The notes under the pieces were generated by a model that was not told the origin of the DNA, made no database searches, and was given only the letters and a program-made list of their open reading frames with translations. Below, one piece after another: positions 1 to 8,341 of a DNA stretch of 64,000 nt; within the stretch, counting starts at the first letter, position 1, and each line of letters opens with the position of its first letter. Origin of the DNA: Acetobacteraceae bacterium (GTDB lineage: Bacteria; Pseudomonadota; Alphaproteobacteria; Acetobacterales; Acetobacteraceae); the NCBI GenBank assembly GCA_947455205.1, contig CANGNF010000016.1, positions 1 to 64,000 of the forward strand, given 5' to 3'. The translations under genes and the position numbers were made by a program.

Positions 1-1
1 G

Positions 2-142
2 CCGCCGATCCGGCCTGAACGGCACGTCGCCAACTCAATCACCACCATGCGGCATCGCATCGCTCGGGTCCTCGCCCGCGCCCTGCCACGATGCCCGTGC
101 TGCCAACGCCTCACGCAGCGTAAACTATTTATGACACAGTAG
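2..142 (+). mobile_element. C-terminal remnant of a probable transposase, IS end
   Basis: An open frame enters from outside the window and ends at TAG (140-142). Its last 46 residues are basic and cysteine-containing (HVANSITTMRHRIARVLARA, then a CPCC motif), which is the look of an IS transposase C-terminus. The final bases (about 121-144) are clearly AT-richer than the rest and butt directly against a methyltransferase gene that is cut off at the same place. CTAG at 145-148 would suit the YTAR target of IS5-type elements. Only one end is visible, so the inverted repeats and target duplication cannot be checked. The family is inference. Confidence 0.4.
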
Positions 143-370
143 TACTAGGTCGAAGCTGTCGGCCGGGAAGGGGTAGCTGCGCGGATCCTTCAGCACCAGG
201 TCCACGCCGGGGCCGGCGCTGAGGTCGATGCCGGTATAGCTGGCGCCTTCCGGCGCCGCCGGGCGCAGCGTGCCGTTCACGTCGTAGGAGCCGACATCGA
301 GGATGCGGCAGCCGGGGGCGCCGTACAGCTCGAAGAAGGCGCGGCCGATGGTCATCGCCGAAAGATGCAT
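125..370 (-). pseudogene. SAM-dependent methyltransferase, truncated at 3' end
   Basis: The start is ATG at 370, four bases after the xerD stop. The N-terminus has a class I methyltransferase beginning: motif I RILDVGSYDVNGTL, the acidic end of strand 2 in YTGIDLSAGPGVD, then the motif SYPFPADSFDLV that normally leads into the motif IV region. Instead the frame reads LLCHK and stops at 125-127, inside the AT-rich sequence of the IS end. Type 11 methyltransferases usually run about 200 residues or more, so more than half is missing. It was probably co-transcribed with xerD before disruption. The substrate cannot be told. Confidence 0.7.
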
Positions 371-374
371 CCGG

Positions 375-1292
375 TCAGTCCTCGGCGCCCACGGGCTGGG
401 CCAGGGGGTGGTGCGCTTCAACCAGGGCGCGCAGCCGTTCCTCCAGCACCTTGGTGTAGATCTGCGTGGTGGCGATGTCAGCGTGGCCAAGCAGCAATTG
501 CAGGCTCCGCAGGTCGGCGCCGCGGCCCAGCAGGTGGCTGGCGAAGCTGTGCCGCAGCACGTGCGGGGAGACGCGGTCCGGCTCCAGCCCGGCGGCCAGG
601 GCGGCGTCCTTCAGCAACAGGCCCAGCCCCTGGCGGGTCATGTGGCCGGAGGCGGCGCGGCCGGGGAACAACCAGCGCGGCGGTACCGGTTTGGCGCTGG
701 GTTTGGCCACCAAGGCGGCGCGGGCGGCCAGGGCGGCGTTGCGGGCGCGCTGGCTGATCGGCACCAGGCGTTCCTTGCTTCCCTTGCCGCGCACCGCCAC
801 CAGCTGCTCATCGGCGCGCAGCGCGGCAAGCGGCAGGGCCACCAGCTCGCTGGCGCGCAGCCCGCTGCAATACAGCAGCTCCAGCGCCGCCACCGCCTGC
901 TGGCCGCGCAGCCCGGGCAGGGTGGCGGCGCCATCGATCAGCGCGGTCACCTCGGCCTCCCCAAGGGCCTTGGGCAGGCTGGGGGTGGGGCGGGGCCCCG
1001 CCAGCAACTCCGTGGGGTCGTCGGCGCGGATGCCCTCACGTGCCAGGAAGCGGTAGTATTGCCGCAGCGCGGAAAGCCGGCGCGCCGCGGTGCGGGCGGC
1101 CAGGCCCAGGTCCGAAAGGCGCTGCATGTAGCGGCCCAGCAGGGCGCCGTCGGCGGCCTCCGGCGCGGTGCCCTGGGCGCGGGCGAAGGCGGCGAAGTCC
1201 TGCAAATCGGCCTGGTAGGCGGCCAGCGTGTTGCGGGCGGCGCCGCGCTCCGCCACCAGCATTTCCAGGAAGGCCTCCAGGTGGCGGTCCAC
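375..1292 (-). CDS. xerD: Tyrosine recombinase XerD
   Basis: A site-specific recombinase of 305 aa that, with XerC, resolves chromosome dimers at dif. The N-terminal SAM-like core-binding domain covers roughly residues 1-100. The catalytic domain carries the full set: Arg146 (SGLRASEL), Lys170 (GKGSKER), His244 and Arg247 (HVLRHSF), His270 (LGHADIATT) and nucleophile Tyr279. The length is normal. The start is GTG at 1292, immediately after the TAG of the upstream small ORF (TAGGTG), which suggests translational coupling. The gene is divergent from aroKB. XerD is preferred over XerC on overall sequence and on the neighbouring aroK/aroB, a common alphaproteobacterial arrangement. Confidence 0.9.
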   Translation of the reverse strand: MDRHLEAFLEMLVAERGAARNTLAAYQADLQDFAAFARAQGTAPEAADGALLGRYMQRLSDLGLAARTAARRLSALRQYYRFLAREGIRADDPTELLAGPRPTPSLPKALGEAEVTALIDGAATLPGLRGQQAVAALELLYCSGLRASELVALPLAALRADEQLVAVRGKGSKERLVPISQRARNAALAARAALVAKPSAKPVPPRWLFPGRAASGHMTRQGLGLLLKDAALAAGLEPDRVSPHVLRHSFASHLLGRGADLRSLQLLLGHADIATTQIYTKVLEERLRALVEAHHPLAQPVGAED

Positions 1293-1439
1293 CTACCGCG
1301 TCTGGAACCGGTCGTTGGACAGCACCCGCTCCACCGTGGTGGGAGAGGCGGCTGGCGGGAAGGCACCCACCGCCAGCAGGCCGGCGCCGGCCAGGACGAG
1401 CAGGAACAGGACCAGCAGCAGGACCGGCCGGCGAAACAT
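1293..1439 (-). CDS. Small single-pass membrane protein upstream of xerD
   Basis: A 48-residue ORF from ATG at 1439 to TAG at 1293-1295, directly abutting the GTG of xerD. It starts MFRRPVLLLVLFLLVLAGAG, one strongly hydrophobic helix after a basic tip. A short polar tail follows (TTVERVLSNDRFQTR) that probably lies in the periplasm. It fills the gap between the divergent aroKB start and xerD without overlap. No function is known to me. The clean N-in signal-anchor pattern and exact stop-start junction make it likely to be real and coupled to xerD. Confidence 0.6.
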   Translation of the reverse strand: MFRRPVLLLVLFLLVLAGAGLLAVGAFPPAASPTTVERVLSNDRFQTR

Positions 1440-1538
1440 GAAGGCGAGCGCTCCCTCGCGCCTGGGTGGGGGGCTGTGCTACCCGTCCAGGCAGTGTCAC
1501 GCAACAGCGCCTTCGACGTCCCCTGGCCAGAGCCGGCG

Positions 1539-3266
1539 ATGGACCCCGCCCCCCCGCCACCGGAGCCCCCGGCGGCGGCGCCCGAGGCCATGCCCGAGGC
1601 CGTGCCCGGCCCGCCGCGCCGTGCCGGCCATGCCGGGCGGTCCATCGTGCTGGTCGGCATGCCCGGTGCCGGCAAGTCCTCCATCGGGCGGCGGCTGGCG
1701 GCCCGATTCGGGCTGCCCTTCCTGGACGCGGATACCGAGATCGAGGCCGCCGCCGGCCTGCCGATCACCGAGATCTTCGCCCGCTATGGCGAGCCGCATT
1801 TCCGCGACGGGGAACGGCGGGTGATCTCCCGCCTGATCTCCGGCCCGCCGGTGGTGCTGGCGACCGGCGGCGGCGCCTATGCCGACACGCGGACCCGCCA
1901 GGCGATCCGCGATGCCGGGGCCATTGCCGTGTGGCTGCAATGCCGCATCCCCACCCTGTTGCGCCGGGTGGCCGGGCGGGAGCATCGGCCGATGTTCCTG
2001 AACGCCGACCCGGCCGAGGTCCTGCAGCGGTTGATGACCGCGCGCCATCCCCTTTATGCCGAGGCCGACATGGTCATTGCCTGCACCGACGAACCGCCCG
2101 AGCTGACCACCCGCCGCGTGGCGGAGGCGCTGGAGAACTGGCAGCCGCCGCTGAGCCTGCCGGTGACGCTGGGGGACCGCAGCTACGACATCCTGATCGG
2201 CGCCGGGCTGCTGGCGCGGGCCGGGGCGCTGATGGCGCCGGTGCTGCCCAGCCGCCGCGTGGTGGTCATCACCGACGAGAACGTGGCGCCGGTGCACCTG
2301 CCGACGCTGCGGGCGGGGCTGGAGGCCGCGGCCTTCCAGGTGCTGGCCGAGATCACCGTGGCGCCCGGCGAGTCCAGCAAGGATTTCTCGGTGCTGCAGC
2401 GGGTGCTGGAGCAGATGTTGGCCGCCGGGGCGGACCGCCGCACCACGGTGGTGGCGCTGGGTGGCGGCGTGGTCGGCGACCTCGCGGGGTTTGCCGCGGC
2501 CGTGGCGCTGCGCGGGCTGCCCTTCGTGCAGGTGCCGACCACCTTGCTGGCGCAGGTGGACAGCAGCGTCGGCGGCAAGACCGGCGTGAACCTCTCGCTG
2601 GGCAAGAACCTGGTCGGCGCCTTCCACCAGCCGCGCCTGGTGCTGGCCGATACCGACACGCTGCAGACCCTGCCGCCGCGCGAACTGCGCGCCGGCTATG
2701 CCGAGGTGGCCAAGCACGGCCTGCTTTCCGGCGAGGATTTCTGGGGCTGGTGCGAGGCGAATGGTGAGAAGCTGGTGGCCGGCGACAGCGCCGCGCTGGC
2801 CCATGCCGTGCTGGAAAGCTGCAAGCTGAAGAGCGCCGTGGTCGCCGGCGATGAGCGCGAGGAAAGCGCCGAGGGCGGCCGCGCGCTGCTGAACCTGGGC
2901 CACACCTTCGGCCATGCCTTCGAGGCCGAGAGCGGCTATGGCGGCCAGCTGCTGCATGGCGAGGCGGTGGGCGTCGGCCTTGGGCTGGCGGCGGCCATCT
3001 CGGCGCGGCTGGGGCATTGCAGCCAGGAACTGCCGGGCCGCGTCATCGGCCACCTGCAGGCCTGCGGCATGCCGGCGCGGGTGCGCGACCTGCCCCGCCC
3101 CTATGCGGTGGAGGCGCTGCTCGGCCGCATGCGCAAGGACAAGAAGGTGCGCGACGGCGCGCTGCGCTTCGTGCTGCTGAAGCGCCCGGGCGAGGCCTTC
3201 ACCAGCGCCGAGGTGCCGGTGGACGCGGTGGCGCAACTGCTGCGCGACGAGGGCGCCACCTCCTAA
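1539..3266 (+). CDS. aroKB: Bifunctional shikimate kinase / 3-dehydroquinate synthase
   Basis: A fusion of two shikimate-pathway enzymes, 575 aa. Residues 1-33 are a Pro/Ala-rich leader. Residues about 34-200 are shikimate kinase: P-loop GMPGAGKSS (40-48), shikimate-binding DADTEIE, ATGGGA, and the lid Arg in REHRPMF. Residues about 205-575 are dehydroquinate synthase: NAD-binding ALGGGVVGDLAGF, VPTTLLAQVDSSVGGKTGVN, zinc ligands in GYAEVAKHG, HTFGHAFE and LLHGEAV. The frame extends far upstream as an antisense shadow of xerD. ATG 1539 is taken because it precedes the first conserved strand closely. Most bacteria have separate adjacent aroK and aroB; the fusion is known in some alphaproteobacteria. 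Confidence 0.93.
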   Translation: MDPAPPPPEPPAAAPEAMPEAVPGPPRRAGHAGRSIVLVGMPGAGKSSIGRRLAARFGLPFLDADTEIEAAAGLPITEIFARYGEPHFRDGERRVISRLISGPPVVLATGGGAYADTRTRQAIRDAGAIAVWLQCRIPTLLRRVAGREHRPMFLNADPAEVLQRLMTARHPLYAEADMVIACTDEPPELTTRRVAEALENWQPPLSLPVTLGDRSYDILIGAGLLARAGALMAPVLPSRRVVVITDENVAPVHLPTLRAGLEAAAFQVLAEITVAPGESSKDFSVLQRVLEQMLAAGADRRTTVVALGGGVVGDLAGFAAAVALRGLPFVQVPTTLLAQVDSSVGGKTGVNLSLGKNLVGAFHQPRLVLADTDTLQTLPPRELRAGYAEVAKHGLLSGEDFWGWCEANGEKLVAGDSAALAHAVLESCKLKSAVVAGDEREESAEGGRALLNLGHTFGHAFEAESGYGGQLLHGEAVGVGLGLAAAISARLGHCSQELPGRVIGHLQACGMPARVRDLPRPYAVEALLGRMRKDKKVRDGALRFVLLKRPGEAFTSAEVPVDAVAQLLRDEGATS

Positions 3267-3364
3267 CCCCTCACGGAGTTGTCACGCCGCCCCGCATGGG
3301 TTGCTCGCGTTTCTGCGTCAGGTGGTGTGGCCGTGCCCGCCGCCTTTGCACAGGAAGGACGGGC

Positions 3365-4522
3365 ATGGCCGGGACAATTCTGGTGGTGGGTGCCGGCTTC
3401 GCCGGTGCCGTGTACGCCCGCACGCTCGCGGAGCACGGTTACGCGGTGACGCTGGTGGACCAGCGGCCGCATATCGGCGGCAACGCCTATGACGAACGCG
3501 ACGCCAATGGCGTGCGGGTGCATCGCTACGGCCCGCACCTGTTCCATACCAACAATGCGGGTGTGGTCGACTGGTTGCGTCGCTTCGGTGCCTGGGTGCC
3601 GTATGAGCACCGGGTGCGGGCGCTGCTGCCGGACGGCCAGCGCGTGCCGCTGCCGATCAACCGGCGCACGCTGGAGGCGGTGTTCAACACCACCCTGCCG
3701 GATGGCGCCGCGGCGCAGGCGCTGCTGGCCCGCGTGGCGGAGCCCATCGCCCAGCCGCGCAACGCCGCCGAACACCTGCGGGCCAGCATCGGCACCCAGC
3801 TGACCGACCTGTTCTTCCGCCCCTACACCAAGAAGATGTGGGCGCTGGACCTGGAGGAGCTGGATGCCAGCGTGGTGCAGCGCATTCCGCTGCGCTTCGA
3901 TGACGAGGACCGCTACTTTCCGAACGACAAGTTCCAGATGCTGCCGGAGCAGGGCTACACCGCGATCTTCGCCAATATCCTGGACCATCCGGGCATCCGG
4001 CTGCACACCGCGACCACCTTCCACCCCACGATGCTGCGCGGGCATCAGGCGGCCTTCCTCAGCGTGCCGATCGACGAGTACTTCGACAGCCGCTTCGGCG
4101 AGTTGCCGTACCGCTCGATCCGCTTCGGCCACCGCAGCGTGGCGCGCAACCCCGCCATCACCTGGGGTGTGACCAACTTCACCGATGCCGGGCCGGTGAC
4201 GCGGGAGACGCATTGGCACGTGCTGCCGCGCCACGGCAATGCGGAGGGGCTGGTGACGGCGACGCGGGAGACGCCCTGCGACTACAAGGAAAACGGCTAT
4301 GAGCGGTACTACCCGGTGAAGACCGCCGACAACCGCCATGTCGCCACGCTGAAGCGCTACCAGGCGCTGGCGGCGCGGACGCCGGAGGTGCAGTTCATCG
4401 GCCGCTGCGGCACCTACCAGTATCTGGACATGCACCAGGTCATCAACCAGTCGCTGCTGGGTGCGCAGCGTTGGCTGGCGGCGCAGGGCAACGGCACCAT
4501 GGCGGCCAGCCAGGTCGCCTGA
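3365..4522 (+). CDS. glf: UDP-galactopyranose mutase
   Basis: A flavoenzyme of 385 aa that converts UDP-galactopyranose to UDP-galactofuranose for surface polysaccharide. The N-terminal Rossmann FAD motif is VVGAGFAGAVYARTLAEHG. The Glf signatures HIGGNAYDERD, YGPHLFHTN and FFRPYTKKMW follow, then the C-terminal FAD-binding RCGTYQYLDMHQVI. The length is normal. GGAAGGAC lies just before the ATG. The 98 bp after aroKB hold no gene. Its stop abuts the stop of the opposing deacylase gene (TGA next to TCA), so the two converge with no spacer. No other galactofuranose genes are close. Confidence 0.93.
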   Translation: MAGTILVVGAGFAGAVYARTLAEHGYAVTLVDQRPHIGGNAYDERDANGVRVHRYGPHLFHTNNAGVVDWLRRFGAWVPYEHRVRALLPDGQRVPLPINRRTLEAVFNTTLPDGAAAQALLARVAEPIAQPRNAAEHLRASIGTQLTDLFFRPYTKKMWALDLEELDASVVQRIPLRFDDEDRYFPNDKFQMLPEQGYTAIFANILDHPGIRLHTATTFHPTMLRGHQAAFLSVPIDEYFDSRFGELPYRSIRFGHRSVARNPAITWGVTNFTDAGPVTRETHWHVLPRHGNAEGLVTATRETPCDYKENGYERYYPVKTADNRHVATLKRYQALAARTPEVQFIGRCGTYQYLDMHQVINQSLLGAQRWLAAQGNGTMAASQVA

Positions 4523-5515
4523 TCAGGCGTAGCGGGCGAGGCGCACCGCCGTCTGGCCCCGGCCGACGCGGAGGTTCGGCATCACCAGAACGCAGTCGTC
4601 GTGCGGGGTGCGGATCTCGGCGTCGCCGTCCAGCGCGATCAGCGTGTTGCGCTGGGGCACCACCTGCCCGCCACGGAACGGGCGCAGGAAGGCGAAGCGG
4701 TTGGTCTCCGCGGTCACCGTGCGCGTCACCCTAGCAACGCGGCCGGGCGGCAGCGCGGCGGCCGGCGTGGTGGTGCCGCACAACTGCAGCAGCCGCGTCG
4801 CGCTGGTTTCCATCTGCGCCACGGTGTCGTGCTGCCAGTGGGACCCGGCTTCCAGCAGCAGGGCGCGCTTGCTGCCGCCGGCCGCGCTGAACGGCGTGTA
4901 ATCCAGCAGGCGGCGGCCGCCGGCATGGCCTTCATCCGCCACCGCCAGGGCGGGCGTGCCCAGCGCCTGCGCCAGCGCCGCCGCGCGCGGCGCCTGGCCG
5001 CACAGCAGCAGCGGGTCGCCCGGCCACAGCATGGAATGCAGGTCCAGCAGCACGTCCGCGGCCTCGAACACCGGGCGCAGCAGGCGGGCGCGGCGCAGCT
5101 CGGCCGAGCGCCGGCCGCCCTCCAGCGTGTCCTCGTCCCAGACGCGGTTCATGTCCTCGTCCAGGAAGCGGCTGGCGGTGGGGTCGTCGGCGTCGAACCG
5201 CGCATAGGCGTCCAGGTTGGCGAAGACCAGCGTCAGCGTGCCGCGTAGCGGCCGCAGCCCGGCGCGCAGCCAGCGGTCCAGCAGCACGGCGCCACCGATC
5301 TCGTTGCCATGCATCAGCGCCACCACCACGACATGCGCGCCCGGTTCCGCGGCGGCGAAGCGCCAGACGCCGGGCAGCACGTTGCCGGCCAGCCAGGGGC
5401 GGATGTCCGGCGGCGGCACCTGCACCGCCAGGCGCGGCGCGTTGGGCGCGCCGGCCAGCAGCGCGGCCAGCGCCGGCGGCAGGGCATTGTCCGCGGGGGA
5501 GCCGCCCTGGGTCAT
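4523..5515 (-). CDS. Succinylglutamate desuccinylase/aspartoacylase family protein
   Basis: A zinc-dependent amidohydrolase-type protein of 330 aa (AstE/AspA family). Visible motifs are the metal-binding HGNE (ALMHGNEIGGAVLLD), the substrate-arginine motif DEDMNRVW, and the third metal ligand in DLHSM. A C-terminal beta-barrel-like region follows. The family removes acyl groups from N-acylated amino acids or trims peptides; the substrate cannot be read from sequence. The start ATG at 5515 overlaps the argE stop as ATGA, so the two are translationally coupled. This suggests joint processing of an N-acyl amino acid. The frame is open further upstream inside argE, but that extension is not needed. 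Confidence 0.8.
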   Translation of the reverse strand: MTQGGSPADNALPPALAALLAGAPNAPRLAVQVPPPDIRPWLAGNVLPGVWRFAAAEPGAHVVVVALMHGNEIGGAVLLDRWLRAGLRPLRGTLTLVFANLDAYARFDADDPTASRFLDEDMNRVWDEDTLEGGRRSAELRRARLLRPVFEAADVLLDLHSMLWPGDPLLLCGQAPRAAALAQALGTPALAVADEGHAGGRRLLDYTPFSAAGGSKRALLLEAGSHWQHDTVAQMETSATRLLQLCGTTTPAAALPPGRVARVTRTVTAETNRFAFLRPFRGGQVVPQRNTLIALDGDAEIRTPHDDCVLVMPNLRVGRGQTAVRLARYA

Positions 5516-6672
5516 GGCGCCAGCGTGTCCGTCAGCCGGCCGAGGTAGTGCAGGCAGGTGGCCAGGTCGGCCTCGGGCAGCCATTCCTCCGGCTGGTGCG
5601 CCTGGGCGATGTCGCCGGGGCCGCAGACGATGGTTGGGATGCCGATGCCCTGGTAGAATCCGGCCTCGGTGCCGTAGCTGACCCGGCCGGCGCTGTTGCG
5701 GCCGGTGATGCGCTGGGTCAGCAGCGTCAGGGCGTGGTCTTCCGCCAGCGCCAGCGCCGGGGCGAAGGCGCGTTCGGTGAAGCGGGCCTCGCAGGCCGGG
5801 TGGACAGCGCGCAGCGGCGGCATCACCTCGGCCTCGACGAAGGCGCGCAGCTCGGCCAACTGCGCCAGCGGGTCGTCGCCGGGGACGCTGCGGACCTCGA
5901 AGGTGAACTCGGCCAGGTCGGGCACGATGTTCAGCACCGTTCCGGCGTGGAAGGTGCCGGCATGCACCGTGGTGTGCGGCGGCGTGAAGCCGGGGTCGCG
6001 CCGGCCTTCCCGCGCAAACCAGCGGGCGCGGGCGCTGAGCCAGGCGATGGCCTCGGCGGCGGCGTGCAGCGCGTTGGCGGTGGTGTCCTGGCGGGAGGAA
6101 TGGCCGGACAGCCCGGTGAAGCGCGCATCCCAGCTGGCATAGCCCTTATGGGCGATGACCGGGGCCATGGAGGTCGGCTCCCCGACCACGCACATGGCCG
6201 GCAACGGTGCGCTGGCGGGCAGGTCGCGCGCCATCTGCCGGGCGCCCGCAAAAGTGGTTTCCTCGTCGAAGGTGATCAGCAGGTGCAGCGGGCGGGCCAA
6301 CTCGCGCTTGCTGGCATCGATCGCGGCCAGCACCGCGCAGGCGACGAAGCCCTTCATGTCGCAGGCGCCGCGCGCGGTCAGCCGGCCTTCCGCGCGGCGC
6401 AGGCTGAAGGGGTCGGCCAGCCAGGCCTGGCCGTCCACCGGCACGGTGTCCACATGGCCGGACAGCGCGATGCCGCCGGCCACGCGCGGGCCGACCACCG
6501 CGTGCAGGTTGGCCTTGCGGCCAGACGCGTCCAGCCGCACCTCGCTGGCGATGCCATGCGTGGCCAACGCCGCCTCGATGCAGCGGATCAGGTCCAGGTT
6601 GCTGTTGCGGCTGGTGGTGTCGAAGGCCACCAGGCGCGCCAGCAAGCCGACTGCCTCCTCTAGCTCTGCCAT
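5512..6672 (-). CDS. argE: Acetylornithine deacetylase (ArgE-type M20 peptidase)
   Basis: An M20-family di-zinc deacylase of 386 aa. Metal and catalytic motifs: SGHVDTVP (zinc His and catalytic Asp), GACDMKGF (bridging Asp), TFDEETT (catalytic Glu and metal Glu), VGEPT, and a C-terminal metal His in AQAHQPEEW. The dimerisation domain lies in the middle (GLSGHSSRQD). The best match is N2-acetylornithine deacetylase, which releases ornithine in arginine synthesis. As it is paired with an AstE/AspA-like deacylase, and the MlrC-like peptidase is divergent, a catabolic N-acyl amino acid role is possible. AGGGA-type ribosome site before ATG 6672. Confidence 0.82.
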   Translation of the reverse strand: MAELEEAVGLLARLVAFDTTSRNSNLDLIRCIEAALATHGIASEVRLDASGRKANLHAVVGPRVAGGIALSGHVDTVPVDGQAWLADPFSLRRAEGRLTARGACDMKGFVACAVLAAIDASKRELARPLHLLITFDEETTFAGARQMARDLPASAPLPAMCVVGEPTSMAPVIAHKGYASWDARFTGLSGHSSRQDTTANALHAAAEAIAWLSARARWFAREGRRDPGFTPPHTTVHAGTFHAGTVLNIVPDLAEFTFEVRSVPGDDPLAQLAELRAFVEAEVMPPLRAVHPACEARFTERAFAPALALAEDHALTLLTQRITGRNSAGRVSYGTEAGFYQGIGIPTIVCGPGDIAQAHQPEEWLPEADLATCLHYLGRLTDTLAP

Positions 6673-6742
6673 TCCCTGTCTCGGCTTTTATGGCGGGCAG
6701 TCTATACAGGCCGGCGAGAGCGGCAAACCGGGGGGTCTGCGG

Positions 6743-8293
6743 ATGGCTTTGGGCAAGGCGGGCGCGCCGCGCGTGGCGGTACTGGGGCTGCACCTGGAGG
6801 CGAATGCCTTCGCCCCGCCGACCACGCTGGCGGATTTCGAGAAGCAATGCCTGGAGCGGGGCGAGGCGATCAGCCGGCTGGCGCGGGCCGAGACCAGCGG
6901 GCTGCCGGCGGAATTCCCCGGCTTGTACGGGCATATGGACGCGACCGGGCCGTGGCAGCCGGTGCCGGTGCTGGTGGCCTCGGCGCCGCCGGGCGGGCCG
7001 ATAGACCAGGCGGTGTTCCAGGGCTTCCTGGATGAAATTCGCGTGGGCCTGGCCGCCGCGCTGCCGCTGGACGCGGTCTATGTCGGCAGCCATGGCGCGT
7101 CCTCCGCCGTGGCGGATGAGGACAGCGACGGCACGCTGCTGGCCATGGTGCGCGCCATCGTCGGGCCGGCGGTGCCGGTGGTGGTCAGCCACGACTTGCA
7201 CTGCAACGTGAGCGAGAAGCTGGTCGAGAGCGCGACGGCCCTGGTGGTCTACCGGACCAACCCGCATGTCGACATGGCCGCGCGGGCCGCCGAATCGGCC
7301 GGGCTGATCCGCGAGGCGCTGGCCGGCGAGCGCTTCGCCACCGCCTTCATCCGCCTGCCGCTGGCGCCGCCGACCGTGACCCTGCTGACCGCGGAGGGGC
7401 CGTATGCCGACCTGATCCGCGATGCAGAGGCGCTGATGGCGGCAGATCCGCGCATCGCCAATGCTTCCGTGGCCGGCGGCTTCGTGTTCAGCGACCTGCC
7501 GAAATGCGGCGTCACCGTCACCGTGACGGCGCGCGGCGGCGACCAGCGCGCGGCGCGGGAGGCGGCGCTGGGCCTGGCCCGGCGCGGCTGGGCCGAGCGT
7601 GGGCGGCATACGCGGCGCCTGCTCAGCGTGGCCGAGGCGACCGACCTGGCGCTGCGGGCCGGGCGTGGCGAGCATGAGCCGGTGATCTTCTCGGACAGTG
7701 GCGACAACCCCGGCGGCGGCGGGCGCGGCAATACGCCCTACGTGCTGCGGGCGCTGCATGAGGCGGGGGTGCAGGGCGCCGTGCTGGGCAACTTCATCGA
7801 CCCGGCCTTGGCCGCGGAAGCCCATGCGCTGGGCGAGGACGCCGTCTTCGACGCGGTGTTCAACCGGGTGGAGGACCAGTTCGGCAAGAGTTTCACCGCC
7901 CGCGCCCGCGTCGTGCTGTTGCGGGATACCGAGGAGACCGGCCGGCGCGGCACCATGGCCGGGCGGCGGTTCAGCCTGGGTGCCTCGGCGCTGCTGGAAC
8001 TGCAGGGCAGCGGCATGCGCGTGGTGGTCGGCAGCCTGCGCCGGCAGTGCCATGAGCCGCGCATGCTGGAGATGCATGGCATCGACATCGCGGCGGCGCG
8101 GGTGGTGGTGGTGAAGTCGCGCGGGCATTTCCGCGCCGGCTTCGACGAGTTCTTCACGCCGGACCGGGTGTTCGAGGTGGATGCGCCGGGCCTGACCAGC
8201 CCGGTGCTGAAGAACTTCCCCTGGGCCCGGCTGCCGCGGCCGGTGTTTCCGCTGGACGAGAACGCCGAGTGGCGCGAGCCCGGCTGGAACTAG
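6743..8293 (+). CDS. MlrC family M81 metallopeptidase
   Basis: A protein of 516 aa with the two-domain architecture of the MlrC (microcystinase C) family. The N-terminal domain has GLHLEANAFAP, the metal-region GSHGASS and VSHDLHCNVS, and NPHVDMA. The C-terminal domain has FSDSGDNPGGGGRGNTP and LKSRGHF-like VVKSRGHFRAGFDEFF. MlrC itself finishes degradation of linearised microcystin to amino acids, but the family is widespread and most members act on unknown small peptides. The gene is divergent from argE with a 70-bp spacer. ATG 6743 is chosen because it closely precedes the first conserved strand (RVAVLGLHLEANAF). Confidence 0.85.
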   Translation: MALGKAGAPRVAVLGLHLEANAFAPPTTLADFEKQCLERGEAISRLARAETSGLPAEFPGLYGHMDATGPWQPVPVLVASAPPGGPIDQAVFQGFLDEIRVGLAAALPLDAVYVGSHGASSAVADEDSDGTLLAMVRAIVGPAVPVVVSHDLHCNVSEKLVESATALVVYRTNPHVDMAARAAESAGLIREALAGERFATAFIRLPLAPPTVTLLTAEGPYADLIRDAEALMAADPRIANASVAGGFVFSDLPKCGVTVTVTARGGDQRAAREAALGLARRGWAERGRHTRRLLSVAEATDLALRAGRGEHEPVIFSDSGDNPGGGGRGNTPYVLRALHEAGVQGAVLGNFIDPALAAEAHALGEDAVFDAVFNRVEDQFGKSFTARARVVLLRDTEETGRRGTMAGRRFSLGASALLELQGSGMRVVVGSLRRQCHEPRMLEMHGIDIAAARVVVVKSRGHFRAGFDEFFTPDRVFEVDAPGLTSPVLKNFPWARLPRPVFPLDENAEWREPGWN

Positions 8294-8294
8294 G

Positions 8295-8338
8295 GCCCTG
8301 TCGGGGAAGGCGGGAGCAGCGCCCCCGCCCGCCAGGGC
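8295..8338. terminator. Nested inverted repeat between convergent genes
   Basis: An outer stem GCCCTG (8295-8300) / CAGGGC (8333-8338) encloses an inner stem GGCGGG (8309-8314) / CCCGCC (8324-8329). It lies in the 48-bp gap between the convergent MlrC-like and transglutaminase genes, where a bidirectional terminator is expected. There is no T-tract on either side, so termination is only suggested. Confidence 0.4.
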
Positions 8339-8341
8339 AGG

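Noticed and set aside
303..1538. Upstream extension of the aroKB reading frame (about 412 residues)
   Set aside because: It is antisense to xerD and to the 48-aa ORF, and has Gln/Gly/Arg-rich shadow composition. The kinase fold begins after ATG 1539.
1497..3236. 579-aa open frame on the minus strand over aroKB
   Set aside because: Full overlap with a well-recognised enzyme gene and His/Gln/Arg-rich shadow composition.
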